Source: Fluviicola taffensis DSM 16823
Lineage (GTDB): Bacteria; Bacteroidota; Bacteroidia; Flavobacteriales_D; Crocinitomicaceae
Direction: 5' to 3'
NCBI RefSeq assembly: GCF_000194605.1
Contig: NC_015321.1
Location: 3,286,001-3,350,000, forward strand
DNA: 64,000 nucleotides
Of the stretch, positions 16,411 through 24,627 are shown in pieces. The translations under genes were made by a program, and so were the position numbers. Under the pieces are notes generated by a model, which was not told the origin of the DNA, did no database searches, and saw nothing but the letters and a program-made list of their open reading frames with translations. Within the stretch, counting starts at the first letter, position 1. Each line of letters begins with the position of its first letter.

Positions 16411-17130
16411 TCATGGGGTAGGAAGGTAAAGTTTGAAAGTTCCTTTTTGGAAGAAAAAATCGTACAGATGCCCCATCTTTTGTTTGTCAGAAGTAATCAG
16501 ATGCATGTGTAAATAGGTATCGTGGTGCGTGAATACTGCTTGGTGATCCTTGGAGAAAAAGCCTAAAATGGTTACTTCATCCTGATTAAGGAAATAGTTG
16601 GTTTGTCCTTGGTGAGCGTCTTCCGGAGAACTTACTTTTGATCCTTTGGGAAGATTTACAACATGAATTTTGGCTGTTTCCAGTGTTCCTTTTAATTGAA
16701 AGAAAAAGGGATGAACAGCGTTTTTGGTGATTTTATCAAGGAATGTCTCTAATTGAGCAATTGTTTGAATGCTGTCAGGTAAATCTTGCTCCGACCAGTT
16801 GTTGATGGTGGCATATCCAAAAAACGGAGCTTTGGCTTGAAATGTTTCTTCAACCTGCATTGTACTGTCTGTCACAACAGTGGATTTGTAAGCTTTACCA
16901 TCAATTATCAGCAGTTCTCCCGTCAAATATTCCACTGGTCCAAGTCCAAATAAATGTTGTTTGTTTGAAATCGTATCGAGGTTTATTGTTCCGTAAAGTT
17001 GTCCCTTCCACATCACATTTTTCATTGCACCAACCATTTGAATGTTTGAATTGGATTGTTGGCAAAAGGAATTCAAAGAACTAATTAGGAAGCTGAATAG
17101 TCCAATGAAAAAAACGTTGAATGTTTTCAT
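16411..17130 (-). CDS. Acetolactate decarboxylase-like protein with signal peptide
   Basis: A protein of 239 residues. The N-terminus (MKTFNVFFIGLFSFLISSLNSFCQ) is a signal peptide. The rest matches alpha-acetolactate decarboxylase: GQLYGTINLDTIS, HLFGLGPVEYLTGELLIIDGKAYKS, HPFFFQLKG, GFFSKDHQAVFTHHDTYLHMHLI and GHLYDFF. The H-x-H pair in HMHL and the later GH correspond to the zinc histidines of BudA. Classical BudA is cytoplasmic in many bacteria and makes acetoin from acetolactate, although Bacillus AlsD-type enzymes can be secreted. No acetolactate synthase or acetoin genes are nearby. The substrate of this exported form is therefore uncertain. It lies 29 bp from a lipoprotein gene upstream. 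Confidence 0.82.
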   Translation of the reverse strand: MKTFNVFFIGLFSFLISSLNSFCQQSNSNIQMVGAMKNVMWKGQLYGTINLDTISNKQHLFGLGPVEYLTGELLIIDGKAYKSTVVTDSTMQVEETFQAKAPFFGYATINNWSEQDLPDSIQTIAQLETFLDKITKNAVHPFFFQLKGTLETAKIHVVNLPKGSKVSSPEDAHQGQTNYFLNQDEVTILGFFSKDHQAVFTHHDTYLHMHLITSDKQKMGHLYDFFFQKGTFKLYLPTP

Positions 17131-17159
17131 ATTTGGGTTCCAGAATGTATCGGAAGAGC

Positions 17160-17621
17160 TTAGTTCTCCAACAATTTCTTTCGTTGGGAGCGCAATTCCG
17201 TTAGCAATGGCTCCAATTGGGAAGCTTCTTTATTGAACTCAATTGTTACTCTTTTTGTTCCTTCAGCTGTTTTGATTTCGATGTATTCCGAACCACCATC
17301 TGCGCAATCCGGACACCCGTATCGTTCTTCCAAGCTATTGAATTTCTTTAAATCGAGCTTTTCAGTCAATGTCGACCATTCCTTAGATGTATTCTTGAAA
17401 TTTTCCACTTTTACAGGATTTGTGGTCGAATCAACACTCGCTTCAAAATAATTAATCTGATTTGGATAAAAAACGAGCTCTTTTCTGCAATAACCTCTAC
17501 AATGACCAAAATTGGTTCCGTGGGTGATGCTAATAATTGTATCTTTTGAGGCAACTTCTTTTGGAGTGTTACAAGCTGTAAAGAAAACTAACAGTGAAAC
17601 AAGGGCAATCATGATTTTCAT
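17160..17621 (-). CDS. Putative lipoprotein, function unknown
   Basis: A protein of 153 residues with a lipoprotein signal (MKIMIALVSLLVFFTAC, lipidated C17). The mature part has a cysteine cluster, GHCRGYCRKELVFYP, and a second pair, YGCPDCADGGSEYIEI, with a Lys/Glu-rich C-terminus. The GHCRGYC..L.FY segment is faintly like the start of the DUF6438 family of Bacteroidota lipoproteins, but I cannot confirm membership. It is probably anchored to a membrane facing the periplasm. It could form a small unit with the decarboxylase-like gene downstream. The four cysteines could form disulfides or bind a metal. Confidence 0.65.
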   Translation of the reverse strand: MKIMIALVSLLVFFTACNTPKEVASKDTIISITHGTNFGHCRGYCRKELVFYPNQINYFEASVDSTTNPVKVENFKNTSKEWSTLTEKLDLKKFNSLEERYGCPDCADGGSEYIEIKTAEGTKRVTIEFNKEASQLEPLLTELRSQRKKLLEN

Positions 17622-17685
17622 AACTCAATTTTTTGGTGAAAGTAGGAAGAAATTTGGAGTGAATTGATTGGTTTTTTGTCTGAAT

Positions 17686-18312
17686 TTATTTGGCTTTATA
17701 AGAAATGTTAGAATCGTTCGTAAATTCTACGTGACGATAAGTTCGGATAGCTTTATAATAATAGTCATTACTCATGAAATAATCCCAATGTTTGGAATTC
17801 AGCGTGTGATAAATAGTTTGATAGATTGAAGGAAATTGGTTTGGATTTAACTTTACCTCGTTCTGTCCAAATCTTCTCGTCCATTCGCTGTAATCGTGGT
17901 AATAAAAGATCCCAAAGTTGATTTTTTTTGAGTTCTTGAATAGAAAATAACATTCAGGAGCACAGCTTGAACTGCAGTTAGTTTCCTCCTTATTTTTCAA
18001 TTGTTCTTTCAAAGTTGTTTTTCCGTATATACTGAATAGTGATAACAGACTGTCTTTTGGTGTTTTACGACATTTTAAATAGAAGTAACTTGACTTCTTA
18101 TTTTTAATTTGAACTTGAAAAACACTATCATGGTAAACAAATAGAATGGAGTGGATTTTTGGAGGATTCATAAAGACGCCACTTCCCACTTCAACTTTAT
18201 CACCACTATCTAGAAAACAAACAGCAGAGAAATCTTCATTCAAAGGTTTTGAATTTTGTCTACATGAGGCAAAAATCATGATGAGGAATAAAGCAAGAAT
18301 GATTCGTTTCAT
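17686..18312 (-). CDS. Putative lipoprotein, function unknown
   Basis: A protein of 208 residues beginning MKRIILALFLIMIFASC, a clean lipoprotein signal with C17 as the lipidated residue. No known domain was recognised. The mature part is rich in Tyr, Phe and Lys (NKKSSYFYLKCRKTP, IFYYHDYSEWTRRFG) and has a Cys-rich stretch, NCSSSCAPECYF. The stop codon of the SRPBCC gene is 2 bp upstream of this start, so the two are probably translated together. Expression as a protein is likely from the signal sequence and gene spacing; the role is unknown. Confidence 0.6.
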   Translation of the reverse strand: MKRIILALFLIMIFASCRQNSKPLNEDFSAVCFLDSGDKVEVGSGVFMNPPKIHSILFVYHDSVFQVQIKNKKSSYFYLKCRKTPKDSLLSLFSIYGKTTLKEQLKNKEETNCSSSCAPECYFLFKNSKKINFGIFYYHDYSEWTRRFGQNEVKLNPNQFPSIYQTIYHTLNSKHWDYFMSNDYYYKAIRTYRHVEFTNDSNISYKAK

Positions 18313-18314
18313 AC

Positions 18315-18821
18315 TTAAATATCTTGTAAACTATCCTTTTCAATCAAATTTTTCAGCAAAGTAACAGTTCCGTTCCAATAAAACTCCAAGTGCTTATAAA
18401 TGATTTTCGACGGAAAATTTTCTGCTTCCACAATCAATTCTGTTTTTTCTGCTTTCGGAACCAAGTTAAAGGTAATCATCGTATGATTCTCAGGTGTATC
18501 AGCCAAATTTGACATGGAGCTCAGATATTCGTATTGAAAAATTTTTTCAGGCTCAAACTGAAGAATGGTTCCTTTATTTTCAAATTGCAGATGATGAAAA
18601 CCTTTAATGCCAAACGGATTTCCAACTTTCCAATCAGTGATTACTTCAATGTTCATTTCGGGATCTCCCATCCATTGCTTCATCAAATCAGGATTCGTGA
18701 GGTATTCCCAAATCTTTGCAGGTGAATCTTGAATCAAAATGCTTTTTTCGATTCGCTTCGGATGATTTGAAAATTCGTAATTCGGCATTCGTAATTCGTA
18801 ATTATTTTGTCTGATGATCAT
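18315..18821 (-). CDS. SRPBCC/AHSA1-like ligand-binding domain protein
   Basis: A protein of up to 168 residues. From about residue 20 it has the START/AHSA1 pattern: IEKSILIQDSPAKIWEYLTNP, LMKQWMGDPE, a middle GTILQFEPEKIFQYEY and a C-terminal helix HLEFYWNGTVTLLKNLIEK. Such proteins bind hydrophobic ligands or act as Hsp90 co-chaperone-like domains; the ligand is unknown. The start is doubtful. The ATG at 18821 overlaps the upstream gene by 20 bp and makes the first ~18 residues (RQNNYELRMPNYEF) a translation of a 27-bp repeat that also occurs in an intergenic gap at 27205. The ATG at 18788 (MPNYEF) lies inside the repeat. Confidence 0.75.
   Translation of the reverse strand: MIIRQNNYELRMPNYEFSNHPKRIEKSILIQDSPAKIWEYLTNPDLMKQWMGDPEMNIEVITDWKVGNPFGIKGFHHLQFENKGTILQFEPEKIFQYEYLSSMSNLADTPENHTMITFNLVPKAEKTELIVEAENFPSKIIYKHLEFYWNGTVTLLKNLIEKDSLQDI
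18770..18796 (-). repeat. 27-bp exact dispersed repeat (AATTACGAAT words), copy 1
   Basis: On the minus strand this reads two AATTACGAAT words separated by GCCG, followed by TTTT. It is identical over 27 bp to 27205-27231 on the plus strand. This copy lies in the 5' end of the SRPBCC reading frame and is preceded by another AATTACG word (18797-18803). Confidence 0.9.
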
Positions 18822-19308
18822 AACTCAAACTCTTATTCAATTTCCAAAGCCCGTTTTCTAATATCCACACATGTGTGAACTTCGCCGTACTAGCAAATTG
18901 TTCCTGTTTTCCATCCATCTTTTCGTAAAAGCGGTGTTCTCCATACTGGATTGCACCGTAGAGTTCTCCGTTTTCATAAAGGGGAAAAACCTGTGTCTTT
19001 TCCACAATGAGTTCCCTTCTTGATTGATAGGTTTCAGGATATTTACACAAGCCGTTTTTTAAATCATTCAGGAATTTTTTCCGGTTAGAAATACCAGATT
19101 TGTCATGGAAAAACTCAAAACTCTCGCTTAGCAAAGATTCAAACTGCGAAATGTCACAGGTATTGAAACCAACTTGAAAGAGCAAACTGTCTTTCGAAAG
19201 AATGGTTTTATATAGCTTCGAACTGCTTTCAACTTGCGTAAATGCACTTACTGACGAACCTACAAACCAAATAACTAAGAAAAATTTAAATAGATACTTT
19301 GAATTCAT
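18802..19308 (-). CDS. Exported NTF2-like (DUF4440/SnoaL-type) protein
   Basis: A protein of 168 residues. The N-terminus (MNSKYLFKFFLVIWFVGSSVSAFTQ) is a signal peptide. The remainder has the cone-shaped NTF2-like pattern: an N-terminal helix, F..CDISQFESLLSESFEFFHDKSG, RKKFLNDLKNG, then strands ending FTHVWILENGLWKLNKSLSYDHQ. That ending (a W.ivhvW...n-g-W-k...-s-y-H pattern) is typical of DUF4440. Members act as small-molecule-binding or enzymatic domains; this one would be periplasmic. Its 3' end overlaps the SRPBCC gene by 20 bp. Function unknown. Confidence 0.78.
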   Translation of the reverse strand: MNSKYLFKFFLVIWFVGSSVSAFTQVESSSKLYKTILSKDSLLFQVGFNTCDISQFESLLSESFEFFHDKSGISNRKKFLNDLKNGLCKYPETYQSRRELIVEKTQVFPLYENGELYGAIQYGEHRFYEKMDGKQEQFASTAKFTHVWILENGLWKLNKSLSYDHQTK

Positions 19309-19332
19309 TCTTTAAAGTTAAAACAACTTGAT

Positions 19333-19412
19333 AATTACGAATTACTCAATTGATAATTTTATCATCTCAATTCGTATCCCGATAATTATAGGGACGGCAT
19401 TAATTCGTAATT
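19333..19412. repeat. Inverted AATTACGAATTA repeat upstream of recF
   Basis: Perfect 12-bp arms, AATTACGAATTA (19333-19344) and TAATTCGTAATT (19401-19412), enclose a TGATAA-TT-TTATCA palindrome (19351-19364) and a near-palindrome TCCCGATAATTATAGGGA (19377-19394). The right arm ends 8 bp before the recF ATG, so a transcript starting upstream would carry a strong hairpin at its translation start. Confidence 0.8.
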
Positions 19413-19419
19413 TTACAAC

Positions 19420-20514
19420 ATGTTCGTCGAATCCCTTTCTTTAGTTAATTTTCGCAATCACTCTGAGGCCGAATTTCAGTTCGAAGCTGGTGTAAATTGC
19501 ATTGTGGGGAAGAATGGATCAGGAAAAACAAATGTGCTGGATGCTGTTCATTATTTGAGCATGTGTCGCTCGTATTTGAACCCTACTGACAAACAGAATA
19601 TTCGCTTCAATGAGCAGTTTTTTGTCATTCAAGGATGCTGGATGAAAGATGAACAGCCCTTCAATTTGTATTGTGGTGTAAAAGCGGGATCCAAGAAAGT
19701 TTTCAAGAAGAACAAAAAAGAATACAATCGTTTGGCGGACCACATCGGGCATTTTCCAGTGGTGATGATTTCTCCGTACGATACCGATTTGATTTCCGAG
19801 GGAAGCGAAGTGCGTAGAAGATGGATGGATGGAATCATTTCGCAATTCGACCATGAATATTTGAGCGATTTACAACGTTACAATAAAGTCTTAGATCAGC
19901 GAAATGCCTTATTGAAATTGCAATTTGAAAATGGTTTTTTCGAACGTGAATCCATTGAAATTTGGGACGAGCAATTGATTAAGTATGGAACTGCAATTCA
20001 CAACAAGCGCGTTTCATTCATTGATGCATTTATTCCTCTGTTTCAACATTACTACAAGTGGATTTCGCAAGAGCAGGAATCTGTTTCGCTCAATTACGAA
20101 TCTAAATTGTCTGAAACCGATTTCAGGACATTGATTCAACAAGCTTATCCGAAAGATATGCGAGTTCATTATACTTCTGTTGGAATTCACAAAGACGATA
20201 TTACTTTTCTCTTAGAAGGTTTGCCAATCAAACGATTCGGATCTCAAGGACAGCAGAAAAGTTTCTTAATTGCCTTGCGTTTGGCACAATTCGATTGGTT
20301 GAAAGAACGCTTGAATCAAACTCCCATTTTATTGTTGGATGATATTTTCGATAAATTGGATAACTTGCGCGTAGCTCAATTAATGGAGTTGGTTTCTAAA
20401 AATACATTTGGTCAGGTTTTGGTAACCGATACGGATGAAATTCGAGTTTCAGCTATTTTTGAGACGATTCAAGTAAAACCGAAAATGATCATTTTTAATT
20501 CTGAATTGGTATGA
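19420..20514 (+). CDS. recF: DNA replication/repair protein RecF
   Basis: A protein of 364 residues, normal RecF length. The Walker A motif is GKNGSGKTN (30-38) in the RecN/RecF/SMC setting LVNFRNH...GVNCIVG. The ABC-type signature is FGSQGQQKSFLIALRLAQ and the Walker B is ILLLDDIFDKLD, followed by VTDTDE. RecF is an SMC-like ATPase that, with RecO and RecR, loads RecA at single-strand gaps. The next gene (dciA) overlaps the stop by 4 bp (ATGA). The recF-dciA pair is common in Bacteroidota. The only upstream candidate regulatory feature is the inverted repeat at 19333-19412. Confidence 0.95.
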   Translation: MFVESLSLVNFRNHSEAEFQFEAGVNCIVGKNGSGKTNVLDAVHYLSMCRSYLNPTDKQNIRFNEQFFVIQGCWMKDEQPFNLYCGVKAGSKKVFKKNKKEYNRLADHIGHFPVVMISPYDTDLISEGSEVRRRWMDGIISQFDHEYLSDLQRYNKVLDQRNALLKLQFENGFFERESIEIWDEQLIKYGTAIHNKRVSFIDAFIPLFQHYYKWISQEQESVSLNYESKLSETDFRTLIQQAYPKDMRVHYTSVGIHKDDITFLLEGLPIKRFGSQGQQKSFLIALRLAQFDWLKERLNQTPILLLDDIFDKLDNLRVAQLMELVSKNTFGQVLVTDTDEIRVSAIFETIQVKPKMIIFNSELV

Positions 20515-20822
20515 GTGAGTGGGACGAACGAAAGAGATCTGGAAATGCTCAACCAATGAAGGAATTGGTGGATAAACTCATGAGCGCTTACCAATTGCAA
20601 GGTAAAATGACAGAAATGGAAGTTTTGAGCAAATGGGAAGAAATGATGGGAAAAGCAGTTGCGACCAGAACAACGCACCTTCAAATTCGAATGGGAGTAT
20701 TGATTCTTCGTTTAAATTCCTCTGTAATGCGTGATGAACTAGCTCACGGTAAGCAAATTATCATTGAACGCGTCAATCAAACTGCAGGTAAACAGATTAT
20801 TCACGATGTTTGGTTTGAGTAA
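20511..20822 (+). CDS. DciA-like (DUF721) protein
   Basis: A protein of 103 residues of the DUF721 family. The conserved pattern is visible: KELVDKLMSAYQLQGKM, VLSKWEEMMGKAVATRTT, then GVLILRLNSSVMRDELAHGKQIIIERVN. DciA proteins are the ancestral loaders/operators of the replicative helicase DnaB in bacteria without DnaC, so a replication role is likely but inferred from family. The start overlaps the recF stop (ATGA), implying translational coupling. It is shorter than many DciA proteins and consists only of the folded KH-like core. Confidence 0.85.
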   Translation: MSEWDERKRSGNAQPMKELVDKLMSAYQLQGKMTEMEVLSKWEEMMGKAVATRTTHLQIRMGVLILRLNSSVMRDELAHGKQIIIERVNQTAGKQIIHDVWFE

Positions 20823-20835
20823 ACAGTTAGAAATG

Positions 20836-20911
20836 GTTCAAAACGTTCAAAAGGTTCAAAAATAGGATTCATTTTGAAAGTTTAAACTTTTGAACTTTTA
20901 AACTATTGAAC
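20836..20911. repeat. GTTCAAA word array with inverted arm
   Basis: GTTCAAA at 20836, 20845 and 20854 (9-bp spacing), then TTTGAAA, TTTGAAC (20889-20895) and ATTGAAC (20905-20911). The inverted arm runs up to the panB -7 element at 20921. It belongs to the same family as the arrays at 890 and 6515. Confidence 0.75.
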
Positions 20912-20920
20912 TTTGTTCAT

Positions 20921-20928
20921 TAACTTTG
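20921..20928 (+). promoter_or_regulatory. -7 promoter element of panB
   Basis: TAACTTTG, an exact TAnnTTTG, 19 nt before the panB ATG at 20948. A TTG occurs upstream inside the word array, but the spacing is not ideal. Confidence 0.6.
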
Positions 20929-20947
20929 TTAGATAAAATAATCGCTC

Positions 20948-21763
20948 ATGTCTGTGCATAAAAATGTAAAACGCGTAACAACGAACGTTTTACAAGAAAT
21001 GAAAAACTCGGGAGCAAAGATCTCCATGCTTACTGGATACGATTTTTCAATGGCTCGAATCATTGATTCGGCTGGAATCGATATTATTTTGGTAGGTGAT
21101 TCTGCTTCAAATGTCATGGCTGGGCATGAAACAACCCTTCCAATCACTTTGGATCAAATGATTTATCATGCTGGTTCTGTTGTTCGTGCAGTTGAACGCG
21201 CTTTGGTGGTGGTTGATATGCCTTTTGGGTCGTATCAAGGAAATTCAAAAGAAGCTTTGTCAAATGCAATCCGAATCATGAAAGAGTCGGGTGGACATGC
21301 CGTAAAATTGGAGGGTGGAATTGAAATCATCGAATCGATTAAACGGATTTTAACTGCTGGAATTCCAGTAATGGGGCATTTAGGTTTGACTCCACAATCG
21401 ATTTATAAGTTTGGAACGTATGTAGTTCGTGCAAAAGAAGAAGGTGAAGCACAACGCTTAATTGAAGATGCGAAAGCATTGGAAGAAGCGGGATGTTTTG
21501 CAATCGTTTTGGAAAAAATTCCAGCATCTTTGGCTGAAACAGTAGCGAAAGCAGTTTCCATTCCAATAATCGGTATTGGAGCTGGAAATGGAGTAGATGG
21601 CCAGGTGTTGGTTGTTCACGATATGTTGGGAATCAATAACGAATTTTCGCCACGTTTCTTGCGTAAATATGCAAACTTGTATGATATCATGAAAGAAGCT
21701 GTTGAAAGCTACATTGAAGATGTACGGAGCGGTGATTTCCCGAATCAAAACGAACAATACTAG
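20948..21763 (+). CDS. panB: 3-methyl-2-oxobutanoate hydroxymethyltransferase
   Basis: A protein of 271 residues, standard PanB length. It transfers a hydroxymethyl group from methylene-tetrahydrofolate to ketoisovalerate, the first committed step of pantothenate and CoA synthesis. Conserved features are [36 protein letters not shown] with metal ligand D51, [10 protein letters not shown] with D90, HAVKLEGG with E122, and the C-terminal [22 protein letters not shown]. The protein forms decamers in the cytoplasm (family knowledge). An RluA-type synthase gene follows by 8 bp. No other pan gene is nearby. The start is fixed by the -7 element 19 nt upstream. Confidence 0.97.
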   Translation: MSVHKNVKRVTTNVLQEMKNSGAKISMLTGYDFSMARIIDSAGIDIILVGDSASNVMAGHETTLPITLDQMIYHAGSVVRAVERALVVVDMPFGSYQGNSKEALSNAIRIMKESGGHAVKLEGGIEIIESIKRILTAGIPVMGHLGLTPQSIYKFGTYVVRAKEEGEAQRLIEDAKALEEAGCFAIVLEKIPASLAETVAKAVSIPIIGIGAGNGVDGQVLVVHDMLGINNEFSPRFLRKYANLYDIMKEAVESYIEDVRSGDFPNQNEQY

Positions 21764-21771
21764 TTTTCAAT

Positions 21772-22479
21772 ATGGAGCAAATCCGAGCTGAAGATGTTCT
21801 CTACGAGGATAATCACCTGTTGGTGGTTAATAAACATGCAGGAGAAAATGTACAAGGCGATATTTCGGGCGACTTTCCATTGGTGGAAAAAGTGCGTGAA
21901 TTCATTCGTCATAAATTTGATAAACCTGGAAATGTTTTCTGTGGATTGATTCATCGATTGGATAGACCTGTTTCTGGAGCAATTGCTTTTGCCCGAACAA
22001 GTAAAGCGCTTACTCGTATGAATAAACTCTTTGCTGAAAAACATCCCCGCAAAATTTATTGGGCGGTTGTTGAAAAGGCTCCCAAGGAAAAGTCAGGTTC
22101 TTTAACACATCATTTGGAGAGAAATGAAAAGCAAAATAAAACATATGCTTTCCAGGAAGAGCGAAAAAACACCAAAGAAGCACGATTAAAATACAGACAG
22201 TTGTTGAGTTCGGACAATTACACCTTGTTGGAGGTAGAGTTGGAAACGGGTCGACATCATCAAATTCGCGCGCAATTGTCTGCAATAGGCTGCATCATTA
22301 AAGGCGATTTGAAATATGGAGCTAAGCGCTCAAATCCAGATGGTTCTATATATTTGCATTCCAGGGAATTGGAATTTGAACATCCAACTTCCAAAGAAGT
22401 TGTAAAAATAATAGCTCCAGTGCCACAAGATAAACTCTGGCAGTGGTTTGAAATTGAACTGAAAAAGCAAAAAAAATGA
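21772..22479 (+). CDS. RluA-family pseudouridine synthase
   Basis: A protein of 235 residues made of the catalytic domain alone, with no S4 domain. The catalytic motif is HRLDRPVSGAIAFAR with D64 as nucleophile. The uridine-binding ETGRHHQIRAQLSAIGCIIKGDLKYGA segment is intact. The enzyme isomerises uridine to pseudouridine in rRNA or tRNA. Length and lack of S4 suggest a TruC/RluA-type small-target enzyme; the exact site cannot be told. It follows panB by 8 bp and overlaps the next gene's ATG by 4 bp, so it is probably co-transcribed with both. Confidence 0.9.
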   Translation: MEQIRAEDVLYEDNHLLVVNKHAGENVQGDISGDFPLVEKVREFIRHKFDKPGNVFCGLIHRLDRPVSGAIAFARTSKALTRMNKLFAEKHPRKIYWAVVEKAPKEKSGSLTHHLERNEKQNKTYAFQEERKNTKEARLKYRQLLSSDNYTLLEVELETGRHHQIRAQLSAIGCIIKGDLKYGAKRSNPDGSIYLHSRELEFEHPTSKEVVKIIAPVPQDKLWQWFEIELKKQKK

Positions 22480-24620
22480 AACTGATTCCTGTTTTTCTTC
22501 TATTCACATCATTCATTATTGCCCAAACAAAACCCTATTATTATCCAGTTCAAACTTCTTTGGGAGACCATCGAATTACAACTATCGTTCAAGATGATTT
22601 TGGACGATTAATTCTTGGAACAGATAAAGGGATTTTTACATTCAATGGATTCCAATCGAAGCAAATTCCTTCTTCAAAATTATATTCAAATGATATTCTG
22701 CAAATCATTAAGCTTCAAAATCGGTTTTATGGATTGAATAAAACAGGGCAATTGTTCGTTGTAAAAGAAGATCGAGTTTCTACGATTCCAATTCCCCAAA
22801 TTAAAAGTCCGATAGTTCGCTTAGAGGAAACTGCAAATGGCGAATTGCGGATTATTTGCTCTGAAGCGATTTATACTTACTCATTGCAGCCATTTTCTTT
22901 GAAATCAACCGTTCATATTCCCTTTTATGAAAAAGGAAAGGCAGAATTGATTGACTATAGTGAGAATGAGAAAGGAAGTTATGCTTTGCTTTCAAGTAAT
23001 GAATTTGTAGATCTCAAGGATCAAACTGCCAGAACGCTACCTGGAATGACAGGTAGATGGTTGATGAATTTGAAAAATAAGCTCGTCATTTTACCAGCGA
23101 AGCCCAATTCGAATATTTCGATGCAATTTTCAAACAAACGCTTTAAGAATCTGAATAAATTAATCGGTTCATTCAATCATTCAATTCAAAAAGTATGTAC
23201 GATTGACGAACATATTTATTTGTTGTCGGAAACCGGCTTGATTATTCTGAGAGCAGGAGAAATGAAGATTCAGTCGGTCATTGTTGGAATGCATGTAACG
23301 GCTGTTTTTCAGGATAAGGATAAAAATGTATGGATTGGCACGAAAACGAAAGGATTGTATTGCATGCCTTTTGGAAGCTATAAGTTGCTAAATGCGACTG
23401 AATTTAACTCTTTGGAGGCTTACAATAATCAGATAATCGCGCGAACCAATGGAGGTGAAACTCAATTTCTAACTTCATTTGGTAAGAAGAGCAACAAAAA
23501 CCCATTTAAGAATACAAATCCTCAAGAGAATGTTGCAAATGCAGAAATTGCTACTCCCATTATTTTAGCAGATGAATTTGTGAAATCAATTTTGCCTTTA
23601 AAAGCTGGAGGATATTTGATTGCTTCCTCAAAAGGCTTATTTAAAATTGATGCAAAAACTCCAAAGGAGTTTCGGAAAAAATTACTTAAGCCCGATGGAA
23701 GAACAGAAATTTTTGCCAATCCAATCAAAGATTTAGTGGTTTCTGACTCCTCAAGTGAAATGCTTTTCTCCAATCTTGAAGGATTGTTTACCTTGAATTT
23801 AGAAACCTTGGAATATCACTCGATTCGTTATTTCAATGAGAGCATTGATCCTTCTCAAATTTTGTTTAATAACCGAAAATGGTATGTATTGAGTTCAACG
23901 AATAAAATTTTCACAATCAATAAAGGAAGAATAACGCATGAAGTAAATTTTAGAGAAAATGGAACGAATATCCTTGTCACGAAACTCAAAATTTACAACA
24001 ATAAATTCTACATTCTTTCCGATAAGACTTTATATAGAACGGATCAATTGGATGGGAATTTAGAGCGATTGGACGAACTTTCACGGATGAATGACTTATT
24101 CCTAAGAGATTTTGTTATTCTAGACAAAAAAGTGTTTGTAGCAACTCAATTGGGCTTGTTCTTGTTCAAATGGGAGCAATTCAAATCTGATTTTCCATCC
24201 TTTATTCTAGGTAAACCAACGGGAGATTTTCAAACTAAAAATTCGCCTAAATTCGAATCTGAAAACACGGAAGTCATCATTCCTTACGAATTGGTGGAGT
24301 TGATGGGAAATCACCCGTATGACTTACAGTACCGATTGATTCGAAATGATAATACGGAGCAAGTATCTTGGTCTAATACATCTTTGGGTTTAACAAAACT
24401 GACCTTTGAGCACTTAAGTTCTGGATCTTACAAGTTAGAATTACGTTTATTTGATCCAGGAACAAAAAGTTTCTCCAAATTAATAAGCACTTCATTTTTA
24501 GTGAAAGCTTCTTGGTATGAAGATACGTTGATTTGGTTTATTGCTGGAATTCTAGTTGGCTTTTTCGGCCTACTTTATCTGAAGCGGAGAAAGCGATTGA
24601 AAAAAATGGAATTGAACTAA
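22476..24620 (+). CDS. Two-component-type propeller sensor with Y_Y_Y domain and one C-terminal membrane segment, no kinase
   Basis: A protein of 714 residues. It has a signal peptide (MKLIPVFLLFTSFIIAQ) and periplasmic propeller repeats of the reg_prop type (DFGRLILGTDKGIFTF near 48-63, DKDKNVWIGTKTKGLYCMPF). A Y_Y_Y-like beta domain (about 590-675; PYDLQYRLI, LSSGSYKLELRLFDPG) precedes one membrane helix (about 684-703; LIWFIAGILVGFFGLLYL) and a basic tail, KRRKRLKKMELN. In most Bacteroidota this module is fused to a histidine kinase; here the protein stops right after the membrane helix. The kinase is the next gene, 7 bp downstream. I infer a split receptor that signals by contact with that kinase. 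Confidence 0.85.
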   Translation: MKLIPVFLLFTSFIIAQTKPYYYPVQTSLGDHRITTIVQDDFGRLILGTDKGIFTFNGFQSKQIPSSKLYSNDILQIIKLQNRFYGLNKTGQLFVVKEDRVSTIPIPQIKSPIVRLEETANGELRIICSEAIYTYSLQPFSLKSTVHIPFYEKGKAELIDYSENEKGSYALLSSNEFVDLKDQTARTLPGMTGRWLMNLKNKLVILPAKPNSNISMQFSNKRFKNLNKLIGSFNHSIQKVCTIDEHIYLLSETGLIILRAGEMKIQSVIVGMHVTAVFQDKDKNVWIGTKTKGLYCMPFGSYKLLNATEFNSLEAYNNQIIARTNGGETQFLTSFGKKSNKNPFKNTNPQENVANAEIATPIILADEFVKSILPLKAGGYLIASSKGLFKIDAKTPKEFRKKLLKPDGRTEIFANPIKDLVVSDSSSEMLFSNLEGLFTLNLETLEYHSIRYFNESIDPSQILFNNRKWYVLSSTNKIFTINKGRITHEVNFRENGTNILVTKLKIYNNKFYILSDKTLYRTDQLDGNLERLDELSRMNDLFLRDFVILDKKVFVATQLGLFLFKWEQFKSDFPSFILGKPTGDFQTKNSPKFESENTEVIIPYELVELMGNHPYDLQYRLIRNDNTEQVSWSNTSLGLTKLTFEHLSSGSYKLELRLFDPGTKSFSKLISTSFLVKASWYEDTLIWFIAGILVGFFGLLYLKRRKRLKKMELN

Positions 24621-24627
24621 TTGTGCT

